Assembly: GCF_009696315.1 (NCBI RefSeq)
Contig: NZ_VUMG01000003.1
Location: 186,001 to 250,000, forward strand
From: Cutibacterium porci
GTDB taxonomy: Bacteria; Actinomycetota; Actinomycetes; Propionibacteriales; Propionibacteriaceae
Direction of reading: 5' to 3'
Length of the DNA stretch: 64,000 nt
Shown here: positions 25,023 to 35,062 of the stretch, one piece after another
How positions within the stretch are numbered: position 1 is the stretch's first letter
How the letters are laid out: every line of letters begins with the position of its first letter
Notes under the pieces: model-generated
What the model was told of the DNA's origin: nothing
Databases searched by the model: none
Seen by the model: only the letters and a program-made list of their open reading frames with translations
Made by a program: the position numbers and the translations under genes

Positions 25023-26735
25023 TCACTTAACGTAGCCGATGTCCTCAGCACGGGTGCTCTGGAACGTCGCGGAACCGTAATTCGCAAGGTTCTTCGGGGT
25101 ACCGGTGAACATGATGCGGCGGTACAGCGGCAACACCATCACATTGTCCCAGATGTGCTTGTCTGCCTCATTGGTCTGCTCACGCCGCTTGTTAACGTCC
25201 ATCTCGGTGTCGATCTGCGGGATGAGCTTCTCGATCTCAGGATCAATGATCTGAGCGAAGTTCGACTGCGACGGCTGCTTGGAGCCCTCAGCGGCGGCAC
25301 CATAGATCTGACGAACGTTGGCCATCGGGTACGCGGTTCCCTGCCAGGTAAACGAAATGACGTCAAAGGAGTGGTTCGTCAGCACCTTCTGCATGTCGTT
25401 GGACGGGGTGTTGACGAGGTTAACCTTGACACCAATCTTCGCCATATCTTGCTTAAACAAGGCGCCTTCATTCTCGGAGGTCGGAACGCCAGTCAGCTGA
25501 GCGTAATTGATGGTGAGGGTCTTTCCATCCTTGACGCGGAAATCACCCTGCTTCTTCCAACCGGCCTCGTCGAGCTGCTTCTCGGCGGCTGCCGTGTCGT
25601 ACTTGTAATCTTCAGAGTTGTCCTTGTAACCGGGCTGGCCCGGCATGAAGAAATGGTTACCGAGCATCACCGAGTCAGCTTGCACCGGAAGACCGGCAAG
25701 GTCCGACTTAGCGATGGCCTGACGGTTAATGCCCTTGACGATCGCCTGGCGAACGTTCTTATCAGAGAGATTGGCCGACTTGGCGTTGAACGTAAAGTGG
25801 CGCCACTGCAACGAACCAGCAGCCCGCATATCGGCATCGTCACGCTTCTTGGCCGTCTCGTAACCGTCTTTAGTGATAATGGTGTCAGCGACGTCAATCT
25901 CCTTATTGGCAAAAGCCTTGGTCTTGGCGGCGTCCTCCATCTCCTTGAAGGTAACGGTGTCAAGCTTGGCCTTATCTCCCCACCACTTGTCGTTGCGTTT
26001 GACGGTGAGGGTCTTGGACGCCTGATCCACCTTGGTGGGGACGAAGGGCCCAGTGAACCAGTCAGGGTTCGGCGTCTTCCAACCAGAATTAAACGTCTCG
26101 GGGTCGGAGATACCCTCCTTGGGCAGCACATAGCTCCAGGTAGCCGTCCAGTCTGGGTAGGTCGACTTGTACGTGATGACGACATCAGTGTCTTTGTCGC
26201 CCTTCTCCACCGACGCTATCTGGTTGAACCCGTCAGTCGTGGCAGGAAGGAACTTATCATTCTCACCACTAGAGGCCTTCCAGGTCGCCTGGTAATCCGT
26301 GTAGTCAATGGTGCGGCCCGAGTTCCACTTGGCCTTGGGATTGAGGTGCAGGGTAACAACCTGCTTGCCGTCCTTGGTTTCCACGTTGGTCGACTCAATG
26401 TAGTTCGGGTTTGGCTTCGGAGTGGCATCTTCAGCCATGTCAAAGTTGTTGACGCCAATGAACTGCCAAATAGTCGAGCTCAGGTCGACAGTGTTGTTGT
26501 CAACCTGCGATGGGTTCCAGCCGGTTGGCAACGTGCCGATGGCGAGACGGAGAGTGCCGCCATCCTTGATCTGGTCCCGGGACTTGATGTTCAGGGCAGC
26601 CAGCGGCGCACTTGCTGACGTCGCTTTGTCGCCCTTGTTCTGGTCGCCGCCGGACTGGTTCTTCTGTCCGCACCCGGTGAGGGCAAGTGAGCCCACCGCC
26701 AGCGCTGCAACTGCGGTCGTCAAGGTCTTGCGCAC
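25023..26735 (-). CDS. peptide ABC transporter substrate-binding lipoprotein (family 5), copy 2
   Basis: 570 residues from a GTG at 26735, with GGAGG six bases upstream. The lipoprotein signal reads VRKTLTTAVAALAVGSLALTGC with the acylated Cys following, and GQKNQSGG after it is identical in copy 1. The family 5 fold is supported by DGGTLRLAIGTLPTGWNP and DKNVRQAIVKGINRQAIAKS. It lies downstream of dppDF across a terminator. Two close paralogues may differ in peptide preference; the divergent stretch is in the middle and near the signal region. Confidence 0.94.
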   Translation of the reverse strand: MRKTLTTAVAALAVGSLALTGCGQKNQSGGDQNKGDKATSASAPLAALNIKSRDQIKDGGTLRLAIGTLPTGWNPSQVDNNTVDLSSTIWQFIGVNNFDMAEDATPKPNPNYIESTNVETKDGKQVVTLHLNPKAKWNSGRTIDYTDYQATWKASSGENDKFLPATTDGFNQIASVEKGDKDTDVVITYKSTYPDWTATWSYVLPKEGISDPETFNSGWKTPNPDWFTGPFVPTKVDQASKTLTVKRNDKWWGDKAKLDTVTFKEMEDAAKTKAFANKEIDVADTIITKDGYETAKKRDDADMRAAGSLQWRHFTFNAKSANLSDKNVRQAIVKGINRQAIAKSDLAGLPVQADSVMLGNHFFMPGQPGYKDNSEDYKYDTAAAEKQLDEAGWKKQGDFRVKDGKTLTINYAQLTGVPTSENEGALFKQDMAKIGVKVNLVNTPSNDMQKVLTNHSFDVISFTWQGTAYPMANVRQIYGAAAEGSKQPSQSNFAQIIDPEIEKLIPQIDTEMDVNKRREQTNEADKHIWDNVMVLPLYRRIMFTGTPKNLANYGSATFQSTRAEDIGYVK

Positions 26736-26924
26736 GGTAAACCTCCGGAAAGGTAGTGATGTGGATCGGGGTTGCAATGAGCTTGGCACCTCAGCGCCAC
26801 CGCGGCCACCACAATCGACGTCGCAGTGCAGTATCGTTATGAAATCTTGACTTTTTCTTGATCCAATCGTGATGTTCAGAGACACCGTCATGGTCCCAGC
26901 CCGGTTTTCCGGCCAGAGAGGCAC

Positions 26925-26955
26925 GTGGGGTGGCGTCGTCACGACACCACCCCAC
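26925..26955 (-). terminator. terminator after dppDF
   Basis: GTGGGGTGG (26925-26933) pairs with CCACCCCAC (26947-26955), with GTCG/CGAC pairing inside. It is 20-50 bases after the stop of the fused ATPase gene, separating transporter and binding-protein expression. The 190 bases from here to the dppA copy 2 start hold no gene. Confidence 0.75.
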
Positions 26956-26974
26956 TGCGCTAGGCCTCAAGCCC

Positions 26975-29107
26975 TCAGAACACCCGAACCTCCTCGGGGA
27001 AATGGCAGGCCGTACGGCGGTCGATGTCCGGCTGCGGGTACTCCAGCTCAGGGCGCTCCCCCGTGCACCGGGCTTGGGAAGCCTCGTCGAGACCCTTGAA
27101 TTTCGGACACCGAGTATGGAAGGGGCATCCGGACGGCGGGGCGGCAGGAGACGGCAGATCACCCTCCAGCAGGATGCGATGACGGTCATGCTCTTTGGCT
27201 GGATCCGGCACCGGGATCGCCGACAGCAAGCCCTGCGTGTAGGGGTGCATCGGGTGGTCAAAGACCTGTGAAACTTCGCCAAGTTCGACGATGCGTCCCA
27301 AATACATGACGGCCACACGGTTAGCGATGTGACGCACCACTGACAGGTCGTGCGCAACGAACAGATACGACAGCTCCAACTGCTCGCGCAAGTCCTCCAA
27401 CAGATTCAACACACCGGCTTGAATCGACACGTCAAGAGCCGAAACGGGCTCATCAAGCACCAGCAGCTTCGGGTTGAGGGCCAATGCGCGGGCAATGCCG
27501 ACGCGCTGCTTTTGACCGCCGGAGAAGTTCCTCGGGTAACGGTTCGCGTGGGCCGGTTCCAGACCCACCAGGGCCATGAGCTCGTCGACTCGTTCCGGGA
27601 TCTTGTCCTTGGGGTAACCGTTGTACTTCAACGGCTCAGCGATAATGTCGGCAATCGGCAGTCGGGGGTCCAAGGATGCCATCGGATCTTGGAAAACGAC
27701 CTGAAGGTCCTGACGAGTCTTCTTGCGCTGCCTCGCATTCATCGTGGCGGCGTCATGGCCCAAAACGACCACGTTGCCAGCCTCGGGCTTAGTCAATTCC
27801 AGGATTGACATGATGGTCGTCGTCTTTCCGCATCCAGACTCACCGACCAACCCGAGAGTCTCACCCTTCTTGATCCGGAAAGAGATACCGTCAACGGCAT
27901 GAACGGTGCCAACACGCCTCTTGAACACCGCACCCTTCATGAGCGGATATGTTTTCACGAGATTCTCGACGTGCAGAACGTCTTCTAGAGCTTCGCGGTC
28001 AGATGTTCCTAAGGCGGTCTTGAAGCGGCTCTTGCGTTCCCCTAGCTGGGGATAAACCTCGGCATAGCTACGGTCGATCAATTCACCGTGACGCACACAT
28101 GCCGCCTCGTGATCAGGCAAATCGGTGCTCGTGAGCTCCGGCTCGCTTTGGCGACACGCATCAACAACCATTGGGCAGCGCGGCGCAAAAGGACATCCTG
28201 CAGGCAAATTCAGCAGGGATGGCGGATTACCTTCCACCGGTGTGAGCGGCTCGTCCTTGTCAAGGTCAGGCCGCGGCAAGGAGCCTAATAGACCGATCGT
28301 GTATGGGTGACGGGAATGGTAAAAGAGGTCGTCGACGCTGGCACGCTCAACGACACGTCCGGCGTACATCACTGCCACCCGATCAGCCAAGCCAGCCACC
28401 ACACCAAGGTCGTGTGTAATCATGACGACGCCGGCGTGGGTCTCACGCTGAGCCACCCTCAAAAGGTCCAGAATCTGGGCCTGAATAGTCACATCGAGGG
28501 CCGTCGTCGGCTCGTCTGCGATGATGAGGTCAGGGTCATTCGCGATAGCCATGGCAATGACGACTCGCTGCCTCATGCCACCAGAAAACTCGTGCGGGAA
28601 GGCTTTAGCACGCACCTCTGGATTGGGGATCCCGACCATGTCAAGCAGTTCAAGAGCGCGCGCCCACGCGTCCTTGTCAGACATCTTCGAGTGCACCTGT
28701 AAGGCCTCGACGATCTGGTCACCGATGGTGTACACAGGCGTCAATGCACTCAGCGGGTCCTGGAATATCATGGCGACCTTTTTGCCGCGCACATCGGACA
28801 TCCAGTTGTCGTCGCGGCCCAGGAGCTCAGTGCCGTGAAGCTTGATCGACCCTTCGACGTGCGCTCCCTCATCCAACAGCCCCATCACCGACATCGAGGT
28901 GACTGATTTACCGGATCCCGATTCGCCCACCAGACCGACGACCTCGCCAGCGTTAACGGTGAGATTCACGCCACGCACAGCATGAACCACGCCATCCTCA
29001 GACGGGAAACGGACGTTGAGATCCTTGATTTGCAGGACCGGCACTCCTTCCTGACGCTCGGGGAGGGCGTCAGACAAGTGAGCCGCAGTGGCAGTTTTCT
29101 TACTCAT
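26975..29107 (-). CDS. peptide ABC transporter ATP-binding protein, fused DppD-DppF type
   Basis: 710 residues carrying two complete ABC domains in one chain. Domain 1 has Walker A GESGSGKS, signature SGGMRQR and Walker B LIIADEPTTALD; domain 2 has GESGCGKT, SGGQKQR and LLVLDEPVSALD. Each is followed by the oligopeptide transporter C-terminal extension with cysteine clusters (CPFAPRCPMV; CPFHTRCPKF), which in this family can hold an iron-sulfur cluster. Unlike the degenerate ATPase at 10105, all catalytic residues are intact. It overlaps dppC by four bases. Confidence 0.95.
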   Translation of the reverse strand: MSKKTATAAHLSDALPERQEGVPVLQIKDLNVRFPSEDGVVHAVRGVNLTVNAGEVVGLVGESGSGKSVTSMSVMGLLDEGAHVEGSIKLHGTELLGRDDNWMSDVRGKKVAMIFQDPLSALTPVYTIGDQIVEALQVHSKMSDKDAWARALELLDMVGIPNPEVRAKAFPHEFSGGMRQRVVIAMAIANDPDLIIADEPTTALDVTIQAQILDLLRVAQRETHAGVVMITHDLGVVAGLADRVAVMYAGRVVERASVDDLFYHSRHPYTIGLLGSLPRPDLDKDEPLTPVEGNPPSLLNLPAGCPFAPRCPMVVDACRQSEPELTSTDLPDHEAACVRHGELIDRSYAEVYPQLGERKSRFKTALGTSDREALEDVLHVENLVKTYPLMKGAVFKRRVGTVHAVDGISFRIKKGETLGLVGESGCGKTTTIMSILELTKPEAGNVVVLGHDAATMNARQRKKTRQDLQVVFQDPMASLDPRLPIADIIAEPLKYNGYPKDKIPERVDELMALVGLEPAHANRYPRNFSGGQKQRVGIARALALNPKLLVLDEPVSALDVSIQAGVLNLLEDLREQLELSYLFVAHDLSVVRHIANRVAVMYLGRIVELGEVSQVFDHPMHPYTQGLLSAIPVPDPAKEHDRHRILLEGDLPSPAAPPSGCPFHTRCPKFKGLDEASQARCTGERPELEYPQPDIDRRTACHFPEEVRVF

Positions 29108-30111
29108 GCCTTACCACCAGACTTGGAGGAGGGATCGACGGCGTCGCGCAGGCCGTCACCTATGAAGTTGACGCTCAGTAGCAGGATAACCAGCACACCA
29201 GCCGGGAACATGAACAGCCACGGAGACGTCGTCACTGCTGTCATACCGTCGCCGAGCAGGGTGCCTAGAGAAGTCTCCGGCTTTTGAACGCCGAATCCGA
29301 AGAACGACAGCACCGTCTCGCTCATGATTGCTGCAACCACCCCGAGGGTGAGATCAATGATGAGGTAGCTCGCGATGTTCGGAATGACGTGCCTGACGAT
29401 GATCGTGAACGGCGGAACCGACATGAACCGGGCGGCAGTGACGTAGTCGAGGTTGACCACCGACAGGGTCATGGCTCGCACCACGCGCGCCGAGAGCATC
29501 CAGCTAAAGATTGACAGCAACACAATGAGCAACAGCGTCGAGGTGCTCTTGCCAGAGGTGTGTTGGCTGAGGATGGCGATAATGAGGAACGACGGGATCA
29601 CCAATAGCAGATCAATGAACCACAGGATGACTTTCTCTGCCAGCTTGCCGAAATACGCCGCTGCGGAACCGATAAGGGCCGCCAAGGTTTCGACGATGAG
29701 GGCGACGCAGAAACCGATGATGAGGGACTTGCGCAACCCTTCGATGGTCATGGCGAACAAGTCGAATCCACCCTGGCTAGTGCCGAACCAGTGGTACTGG
29801 TCTGGCGGCGAAAGGAAGGCGTTGTCGTCAACTACCCAGTAATCCCAGTTGGCGATATATGGGCCGACGAGGGCAAGTAGGACGATAAGCGTCAAGCCAA
29901 TGACACCAACTTTTGAGCCAACAGGGCGCCAGAACCGACGCAGGATCAAACGCCCCCGCGACATGTGCTTACCGTCGCGCTCGTTGCGACCCGGCTGATG
30001 TTTCTCATTGCGCTGAGATGCCACGAGGGCGTCAGGGCCCTCTATCGGGGCGCTGGGTCCCACCATCGGGGTGTTGAGCTCAACACTGGAATTGTTTGTA
30101 GGTTCAGACAT
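29104..30111 (-). CDS. peptide ABC transporter permease, DppC-like
   Basis: 335 residues with a long cytosolic N-terminus (about 70 residues), six membrane segments and the family coupling motif around ARVVRAMTLSVVNLDYVTAA. The periplasm-facing loop contains the GTSQGGFDLFAM motif typical of DppC/OppC (usually GTDxxGRDxxS). It pairs with DppB to form the channel and is coupled to the ATPase gene by a four-base overlap. The dppB gene immediately upstream is frameshifted. Confidence 0.93.
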   Translation of the reverse strand: MSEPTNNSSVELNTPMVGPSAPIEGPDALVASQRNEKHQPGRNERDGKHMSRGRLILRRFWRPVGSKVGVIGLTLIVLLALVGPYIANWDYWVVDDNAFLSPPDQYHWFGTSQGGFDLFAMTIEGLRKSLIIGFCVALIVETLAALIGSAAAYFGKLAEKVILWFIDLLLVIPSFLIIAILSQHTSGKSTSTLLLIVLLSIFSWMLSARVVRAMTLSVVNLDYVTAARFMSVPPFTIIVRHVIPNIASYLIIDLTLGVVAAIMSETVLSFFGFGVQKPETSLGTLLGDGMTAVTTSPWLFMFPAGVLVILLLSVNFIGDGLRDAVDPSSKSGGKA

Positions 30112-30123
30112 GACGGCTCCTCC

Positions 30124-31106
30124 TCATCGAGCCCGGACACGCGGATCAATGACCGCGATGAGGATGTCGGACAACAAAGCGCCGGTCAGCGTGCACAAGC
30201 CAGAGAAGGCGACCACAGCGACTGATCCATTGATGTCGTTCTGCTGAATCGACATCACCGAATAAGAGCCAACACCGTTCCATGCGTAGACCTGCTCAGA
30301 AATAGTGGCACCGACGAAGATGTTGGCGACGCCGAAGGCGAAGTAGGTCGCCATCGGGATGATGGCGTTACGCAGCGCATGATGACGAATTGCGCGACCC
30401 TTACGCAGACCCTTCGCCCGAGCGGTGCGCACGTAATCGGCGCCGAGGGTGTCAAGCATCAAGTTTCGCTGATACCGCGAGTAGCTGGCCAGGCTCAAAG
30501 CTGACAGCGAGATCGTTGGCAGGAGCAGGTGCTGCATACGGCTGAGGAATTCCGCTCCGAAATAGTTGCCGTGGGCGCCCACCTCACCGATGAACTGGAA
30601 AACTGGGTACCAGTCGCCTGGTTAACGCGAATTGCACCTAGCTGCAGCAAGACCGCCAACACCATCGTTGGGGTTGAGATGAGCAGCAGGCACAAAAAGG
30701 ACACTATCCGGTCGGCCGCCGAATACTGCCGCACTGCAGACCAGGCACCAATGGCGACACCGCCAACCATGCCGATGATCGTTCCGCAAATCACCAGACG
30801 CACCGACACACCGATGCGGGTACCGATGAGGGAGTTGATCGCGTCACCGTGTGGAGTCCAGCCCCAGTTCCAGTGAAGGAAGACCATCTTAAGCCATCGT
30901 TCGTACCGCACCCAGATGCTGGTATCGGGGTTGATGTTGTAGTTCGTCAGTGACTGATTGATCGCAGTCCAGTTAAGCTTCGGATTCGTCTGATCGAAGG
31001 CGTTGCGCGGATCTAAGGCATACGAAGCGAGCAAGTATGCGAAAGAGACTGCAATGAACAACAGCACGACGTAATTGATGAGGCGACGCACCACGTACTT
31101 GAGCAC
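30124..31106 (-). pseudogene. peptide ABC transporter permease DppB, frameshifted
   Basis: The N-terminal part (GTG at 31106, with AAAGGA upstream) runs MLKYVVRRLINYVVLLFIAV to LGAIRVNQATGTQF, then leaves frame; the C-terminal part (SRMQHLLLPTISLSALSLAS, YVRTARAKGLRKGRAIRHH, to DPRVRAR) continues in another frame. The break is at a run of four A residues at 30599-30602 (TTTT on the coding strand). One additional base there would restore QFFQFIGEVGAHGNYFGAEF and a normal permease of about 327 residues. Either the transporter is broken in this strain, or this is a sequencing error or slippage site. dppC and dppDF remain intact. Confidence 0.88.
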
Positions 31107-31347
31107 GATCGTCCTTTCTCACAGTGTGCATTGTGCCTGCTCGGATAGCAGGTGGGCCGCCGGCTCATGTGGCTTGACGACTCGTGCGGCAGAACAGCCG
31201 CCGCACACACATAGGCATGAAGCCACCACGGCACATGTACCGCACGGTGAGCGTGATCTTACACATACCGCGACCTTACGGCAGTCTATTGAGACCAAAT
31301 AAGCGAAGCATGTCATCCTCTGTGTGTACTTCGCTCATTAAATAAAA
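31107..31347. other. intergenic region between rplO terminator and dppB
   Basis: No coding frame or RNA gene is recognisable in these 241 bases. They must carry the promoter of the dpp operon on the minus strand, but I see no pair of -35/-10 boxes good enough to call. Confidence 0.5.
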
Positions 31348-31394
31348 CGACGGGAGGGATGGAAAACACTAGGGTTTCCCATCCCTCCCGTCGT
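31348..31394 (-). terminator. spc operon terminator after rplO
   Basis: ACGACGGGAGGGATGG (31348-31363) pairs with CCATCCCTCCCGTCGT (31379-31394) around a short loop. On the minus strand it is followed by TTTTATTTAATGA, giving a good U-tract. It lies 26 bases after the rplO stop, showing that the spc transcript ends here and does not run on into secY. Confidence 0.9.
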
Positions 31395-31419
31395 CAGTCA
31401 ATCGTAATGATGACGGCGC

Positions 31420-31860
31420 TCAGCGCTTAGTTACGCTGCCACCAGCCTTCTCAATCTTCTCCTGAGCCGACTTCGACCAGGCATCGACCACGAGGTCCAC
31501 CTTGACGGTAAGTTCGCCAGTGCCAAGCACCTTGACGAGCTCATTGTCGCGGACAGCGCCCACGGCAACCAGGTCATCGACCGTAATCTTTCCTCCCTGG
31601 GGGAACAGAGACTCGACCTTGTCCAGGTTCACGACCTGATACTCGGTACGGAACGGGTTGTGGAACCCGCCCAGTTTCGGGGCCTGCATATGAATCGGCA
31701 TTTGACCGCCGGCGAAGAACTCGGGCACATTCTTACGTGCGCCAGTTCCCTTGGTACCGCGGCCAGCAGTCTTACCCTTGGAACCCTCACCACGACCAAC
31801 GCGGGTCTTGGCCTTGTGGGCGCCAGGAGCGGGCTTGAGATCATGGAGCTCAATTGCCAT
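31420..31860 (-). CDS. rplO: 50S ribosomal protein L15
   Basis: 146 residues. L15 is a late assembly protein of the large subunit. The Gly/Arg-rich N-terminus ([23 protein letters not shown]) and the C-terminal fold ([20 protein letters not shown]) are typical. It ends the spc transcript here, directly before a strong terminator, whereas secY would normally follow. It starts one base after the rpmD stop. Confidence 0.98.
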   Translation of the reverse strand: MAIELHDLKPAPGAHKAKTRVGRGEGSKGKTAGRGTKGTGARKNVPEFFAGGQMPIHMQAPKLGGFHNPFRTEYQVVNLDKVESLFPQGGKITVDDLVAVGAVRDNELVKVLGTGELTVKVDLVVDAWSKSAQEKIEKAGGSVTKR

Positions 31861-31861
31861 G

Positions 31862-32044
31862 TCAGTCCACCTCTTCCATGGTGACGAGGTGACGAACGGT
31901 CTGGACCATGCCGCGGAACTCCGGCCGGTCCTCCTTCACAACCGTGTCACCGATGCGCTTCAGTCCGAGGCTGCGCAGGGTCTCACGATGATTCGGCTTC
32001 GTAGCGATGCCGGACTTAACCTGCGTAATCTTTAGCTTGCTCAT
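31862..32044 (-). CDS. rpmD: 50S ribosomal protein L30
   Basis: 60 residues, full length: [20 protein letters not shown], then [21 protein letters not shown]30 is a small beta-alpha protein of the large subunit, absent from some bacterial groups. Its start codon overlaps the rpsE stop by one base, and rplO follows after a one-base gap. Confidence 0.97.
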   Translation of the reverse strand: MSKLKITQVKSGIATKPNHRETLRSLGLKRIGDTVVKEDRPEFRGMVQTVRHLVTMEEVD

Positions 32045-32691
32045 CAGTTGGCTCCCGCCTTCTCCTCCATGCGGGCGGCAGCGGCGGCCTCGTCGGCCTC
32101 CTTGCGCGCACGCAACATGGCTGCCGGGGCGACGTCCTCAATGGACTTGCCACGGCGACGAGCGACCTCTTCGGGCTCCTCGAGCTGCTGCAACGCATCG
32201 ACGGTAGCGTGCACCACGTTGATCGCGTTAGACGAGCCGAGGGATTTGGCGAGCACGTCATGCACGCCAGCGCACTCAAGGACCGCGCGAGCCGAGCCAC
32301 CGGCAATAACACCGGTACCGGGCGAAGCCGGACGCAGCATCACGATGCCAGCAGCCTTCTCACCAATCACCGGGTGCGTAATGGTACGACCGACCAGCGG
32401 CACCTTGAAGAAATGCTTCTTGGCCTCTTCAACGGCCTTGGCAATAGCTGCGGGCACCTCCTTGGCCTTGCCATAGCCGACGCCCACGTTTCCTTCGCCG
32501 TCTCCCACGACGACGAGCGCCGTGAAGCTGAAGCGACGACCGCCCTGGACGACCTTAGCGACGCGGTTAATAGCCACCACGCGCTCGAGATATTCATTCT
32601 GATTGCGGTTGCGATCGTTCTGGCCACGACGGTTGTCACGGCCACGACGCTCACCACCTGCACCGCCACCGCGGCGCTGGGTTTCACTCAT
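32044..32691 (-). CDS. rpsE: 30S ribosomal protein S5
   Basis: 215 residues; longer than E. coli S5 because of an Arg/Gly/Asn-rich N-terminal extension (about 35 residues, [20 protein letters not shown]) and an Ala/Glu tail. The double-stranded-RNA-binding core ([20 protein letters not shown]) and [20 protein letters not shown] are standard. S5 affects decoding accuracy near the spectinomycin site. The extension is common in actinobacteria. Confidence 0.98.
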   Translation of the reverse strand: MSETQRRGGGAGGERRGRDNRRGQNDRNRNQNEYLERVVAINRVAKVVQGGRRFSFTALVVVGDGEGNVGVGYGKAKEVPAAIAKAVEEAKKHFFKVPLVGRTITHPVIGEKAAGIVMLRPASPGTGVIAGGSARAVLECAGVHDVLAKSLGSSNAINVVHATVDALQQLEEPEEVARRRGKSIEDVAPAAMLRARKEADEAAAAARMEEKAGAN

Positions 32692-32715
32692 CGTTGCTCA
32701 CTTGCCTTTCGTGGG

Positions 32716-33099
32716 TCAGAAGTCGAGACCGGCCTCGCGGGCCGCATCGGCCAGCGCGGCGATCCGCCCGTGGTACTTGTTCCCGGCCTTATCGAAGACG
32801 ACCTTCTCGATGCCAGCAGCCTTGGCGCGCTCACCAATGATGGTGCCAACGCGGGCTGCCTTCGCGGTCTTGTCTCCCGCCATCTCGCGCAGCTCGGGCT
32901 CCATGCTGGAGGCCGACACCAGCGTATTGCCGGCAGCATCGTCGATGACCTGAACGAAGACATGCTTTGACGAACGGGTCACGACCATGCGGGGACGCTC
33001 GACGGTGCCGAAAATCTTCTTGCGACCACGGGCCTGGCGACGAGCACGTGCCTTGGCGCGGTCGGACAGGCTCTTGCGAACAGTCAGGGTGCTTGCCAT
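32716..33099 (-). CDS. rplR: 50S ribosomal protein L18
   Basis: 127 residues from the ATG at 33099 ([20 protein letters not shown]); the frame stays open to 33291 but that part overlaps rplF. L18 binds 5S rRNA with L5 and L25. Family features: [20 protein letters not shown] and the C-terminal [20 protein letters not shown] with GLDF at the end. It follows rplF by one base. Confidence 0.97.
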   Translation of the reverse strand: MASTLTVRKSLSDRAKARARRQARGRKKIFGTVERPRMVVTRSSKHVFVQVIDDAAGNTLVSASSMEPELREMAGDKTAKAARVGTIIGERAKAAGIEKVVFDKAGNKYHGRIAALADAAREAGLDF

Positions 33100-33100
33100 G

Positions 33101-33643
33101 TCACTTACCTGCCTTTCCAACCTTGCGACGGACGTTCTCGCCCTCGTAGCGCACACCCTTGCCCTTGTAGGGCTCCGGCTTGCGGATCTTACGGATATTG
33201 GCCGCGGTCTCACCGACGACCTGCTTGTCGATGCCTTGAACCGAGAACTTCGTCGGGTTCTCGACAGCGAAGGTGATTCCCTCCGGGGCATCGACGATCA
33301 CCGGGTGCGAAAAACCGAGGTTGAATTCGAGCTGCTTGGGGCCCTTGGACATCACGCGGTAGCCCACGCCCTGAATCTCCAGCTTCTTCTCGTAGCCCTC
33401 GGTCACACCAATGACCATGTTGTTGATAAGGGTCCGAGTCAGCCCATGCAGCGAGCGATTCTCACGCTCGTCGTCGGGACGCTCGACCAGGATCTCGCCC
33501 TCATCATTCTTGCTCACAGTGATGGGCTCACGAACGGTGAAGTTCAGGGTTCCCTTAGGACCCTTCACCTCCACGTACTGCCCATCAAGCTTCACCTCGA
33601 CACCGGACGGGACGGCGATGGGAAGCCTGCCAATGCGCGACAT
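33101..33643 (-). CDS. rplF: 50S ribosomal protein L6
   Basis: 180 residues with the two repeated alpha/beta domains of L6. [19 protein letters not shown] at the start, and the C-terminal rRNA-binding signature [15 protein letters not shown], are diagnostic. L6 lies near the factor-binding site of the 50S. It sits 28 bases after rpsH and one base before rplR. Confidence 0.98.
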   Translation of the reverse strand: MSRIGRLPIAVPSGVEVKLDGQYVEVKGPKGTLNFTVREPITVSKNDEGEILVERPDDERENRSLHGLTRTLINNMVIGVTEGYEKKLEIQGVGYRVMSKGPKQLEFNLGFSHPVIVDAPEGITFAVENPTKFSVQGIDKQVVGETAANIRKIRKPEPYKGKGVRYEGENVRRKVGKAGK

Positions 33644-33671
33644 TGATTACTCCTATCTGTCTCGTCGACGG

Positions 33672-34079
33672 TCACCACACGTAGGCGAGGACTTCCCCGC
33701 CCACAGACTTCTCATGAGCCTGCTTGTCAGTGAGCAGCCCCTGAGAGGTGGAGATGATAGCGATGCCCAAACCGCCGAGTACCTTCGGCAGGGCGGTGGA
33801 CTTGGCGTAGACGCGAAGTCCGGGCTTGCTGATACGGCGAACGCCAGCGATCGAGCGCTCACGGTTCTCGCCGTACTTGAGAGTAAGGGTCAGGGTCTTG
33901 CCGACCTCACCCTCCTTGGGTTCGTTGACTTTGTAGTCGGCGATGTAGCCCTCGGACTTGAGGATGTCGGCGATTCCCGCCTTAATCTTCGAGTGAGGCA
34001 TCGACGTCTGGTCATGGTACGCCTGGTTAGCGTTGCGCAGACGGGTCAGCATGTCTGCGATTGGGTCAGTCATCGTCAT
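33672..34079 (-). CDS. rpsH: 30S ribosomal protein S8
   Basis: 135 residues: [20 protein letters not shown] at the N-terminus and [20 protein letters not shown] with VLAYVW at the end, the invariant S8 tail. S8 is a primary 16S rRNA binder and, in E. coli, the translational repressor of the spc operon; whether that holds here is unknown. About 157 bases separate it from rpsZ, an unusual gap inside this operon. Confidence 0.98.
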   Translation of the reverse strand: MTMTDPIADMLTRLRNANQAYHDQTSMPHSKIKAGIADILKSEGYIADYKVNEPKEGEVGKTLTLTLKYGENRERSIAGVRRISKPGLRVYAKSTALPKVLGGLGIAIISTSQGLLTDKQAHEKSVGGEVLAYVW

Positions 34080-34236
34080 GGCTGGTTTGGCCTCTTTCTC
34101 ACAACGGTTTCCCGAGCACGGCTTTGGGGATCGGATCGGGACCTTCTGTGTTGTTCAGGTGTGTATAAGGCGGGTTACCAACCCGCCGGGGCCTTGTCGG
34201 GCCCGTGGATCAGCATCCTTGAGCGGACGCGCACTG

Positions 34237-34422
34237 TCACCAGGAAGACTTGGTGACGCCCGGGAGCTGACCGGCGTGGGCCATCTCGCGCAAGCAGATT
34301 CGGCACAGGCCGAACTTGCGGTACACCGAGTGCGGACGACCGCAGCGCTGGCAACGGGTGTAAGCACGGACACCGAACTTGGGCTTGCGGGCCGCCTTGA
34401 CCTTCAGAGCTGTCTTGGCCAT
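34237..34422 (-). CDS. rpsZ: 30S ribosomal protein S14, type Z (zinc form)
   Basis: 61 residues from the ATG at 34422 ([20 protein letters not shown]). The short zinc-binding S14, with the two CxxC pairs in [11 protein letters not shown] and [11 protein letters not shown]. It is the housekeeping form in actinobacteria, which often keep a zinc-free paralogue for zinc starvation; that one is not in this window. It lies seven bases after rplE. Confidence 0.97.
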
Positions 34423-34429
34423 CAGATCC

Positions 34430-35062
34430 TCACTTCTTCTTCTTCTTGGCGTAGTAGGCAGGACCGCGCTTGGTCTTCGCCTTCTTCGGATCATCCTTCG
34501 CCTTGAACGGGAATCCCAGGTGCTTGAGCAGGGCCTTGCCCTCCTCGTTCGTCTGCGCAGTCGTCACGAAAGTGATGTCCATGCCACGGACGCGGTCGAT
34601 TTTGTCCTGGTCGATCTCGAGGAACATGACCTGTTCGGACAGGCCGAAGGTGTAGTTACCCTTGCCGTCAAACTGGTTCGAGTTGAGACCGCGGAAGTCA
34701 CGGATGCGAGGCAGAGCCAGGGTCAGCAGACGGTCGGCAAACTCCCACATACGATCACCGCGAAGGGTGACGTGGCAGCCGATCGGCTGTCCCTCGCGCA
34801 GCTTGAACTGAGCGATGGACTTGCGGGCCTTGGTCACCTGCGGCTTCTGTCCAGTAATGGCGGTGATGTCGCGAACGGCACCGTCCATAACCTTCGAATC
34901 ATGAGCGGCGTCACCAACACCCATATTCACCACGATCTTCTCAAGACCGGGAATGAGCATCGGGTTCTTGTAGCCAAACTCCTCTTGCATGGCGGCGCGG
35001 ATGTGCTCGCGGTATTGCTTTTTCAGACGAGGCATCTCGTGCGCGATAGCGTCGGTGCTCAC
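34430..35062 (-). CDS. rplE: 50S ribosomal protein L5
   Basis: 210 residues. L5 carries 5S rRNA and contacts P-site tRNA. Signatures: [18 protein letters not shown]-like sequence near residue 40 (seen as [18 protein letters not shown]), [20 protein letters not shown], and [21 protein letters not shown] short basic tail ([15 protein letters not shown]) follows the core. Its ATG overlaps the rplX stop by four bases. Confidence 0.98.
   Translation of the reverse strand: MSTDAIAHEMPRLKKQYREHIRAAMQEEFGYKNPMLIPGLEKIVVNMGVGDAAHDSKVMDGAVRDITAITGQKPQVTKARKSIAQFKLREGQPIGCHVTLRGDRMWEFADRLLTLALPRIRDFRGLNSNQFDGKGNYTFGLSEQVMFLEIDQDKIDRVRGMDITFVTTAQTNEEGKALLKHLGFPFKAKDDPKKAKTKRGPAYYAKKKKK

Noticed and set aside
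24765-26618. A 617-codon open frame on the plus strand opposite the dppA genes
   Set aside because: Its composition (Leu/Val/Arg-rich, no domain) is that of an antisense shadow, while the minus strand encodes a clear family 5 lipoprotein.
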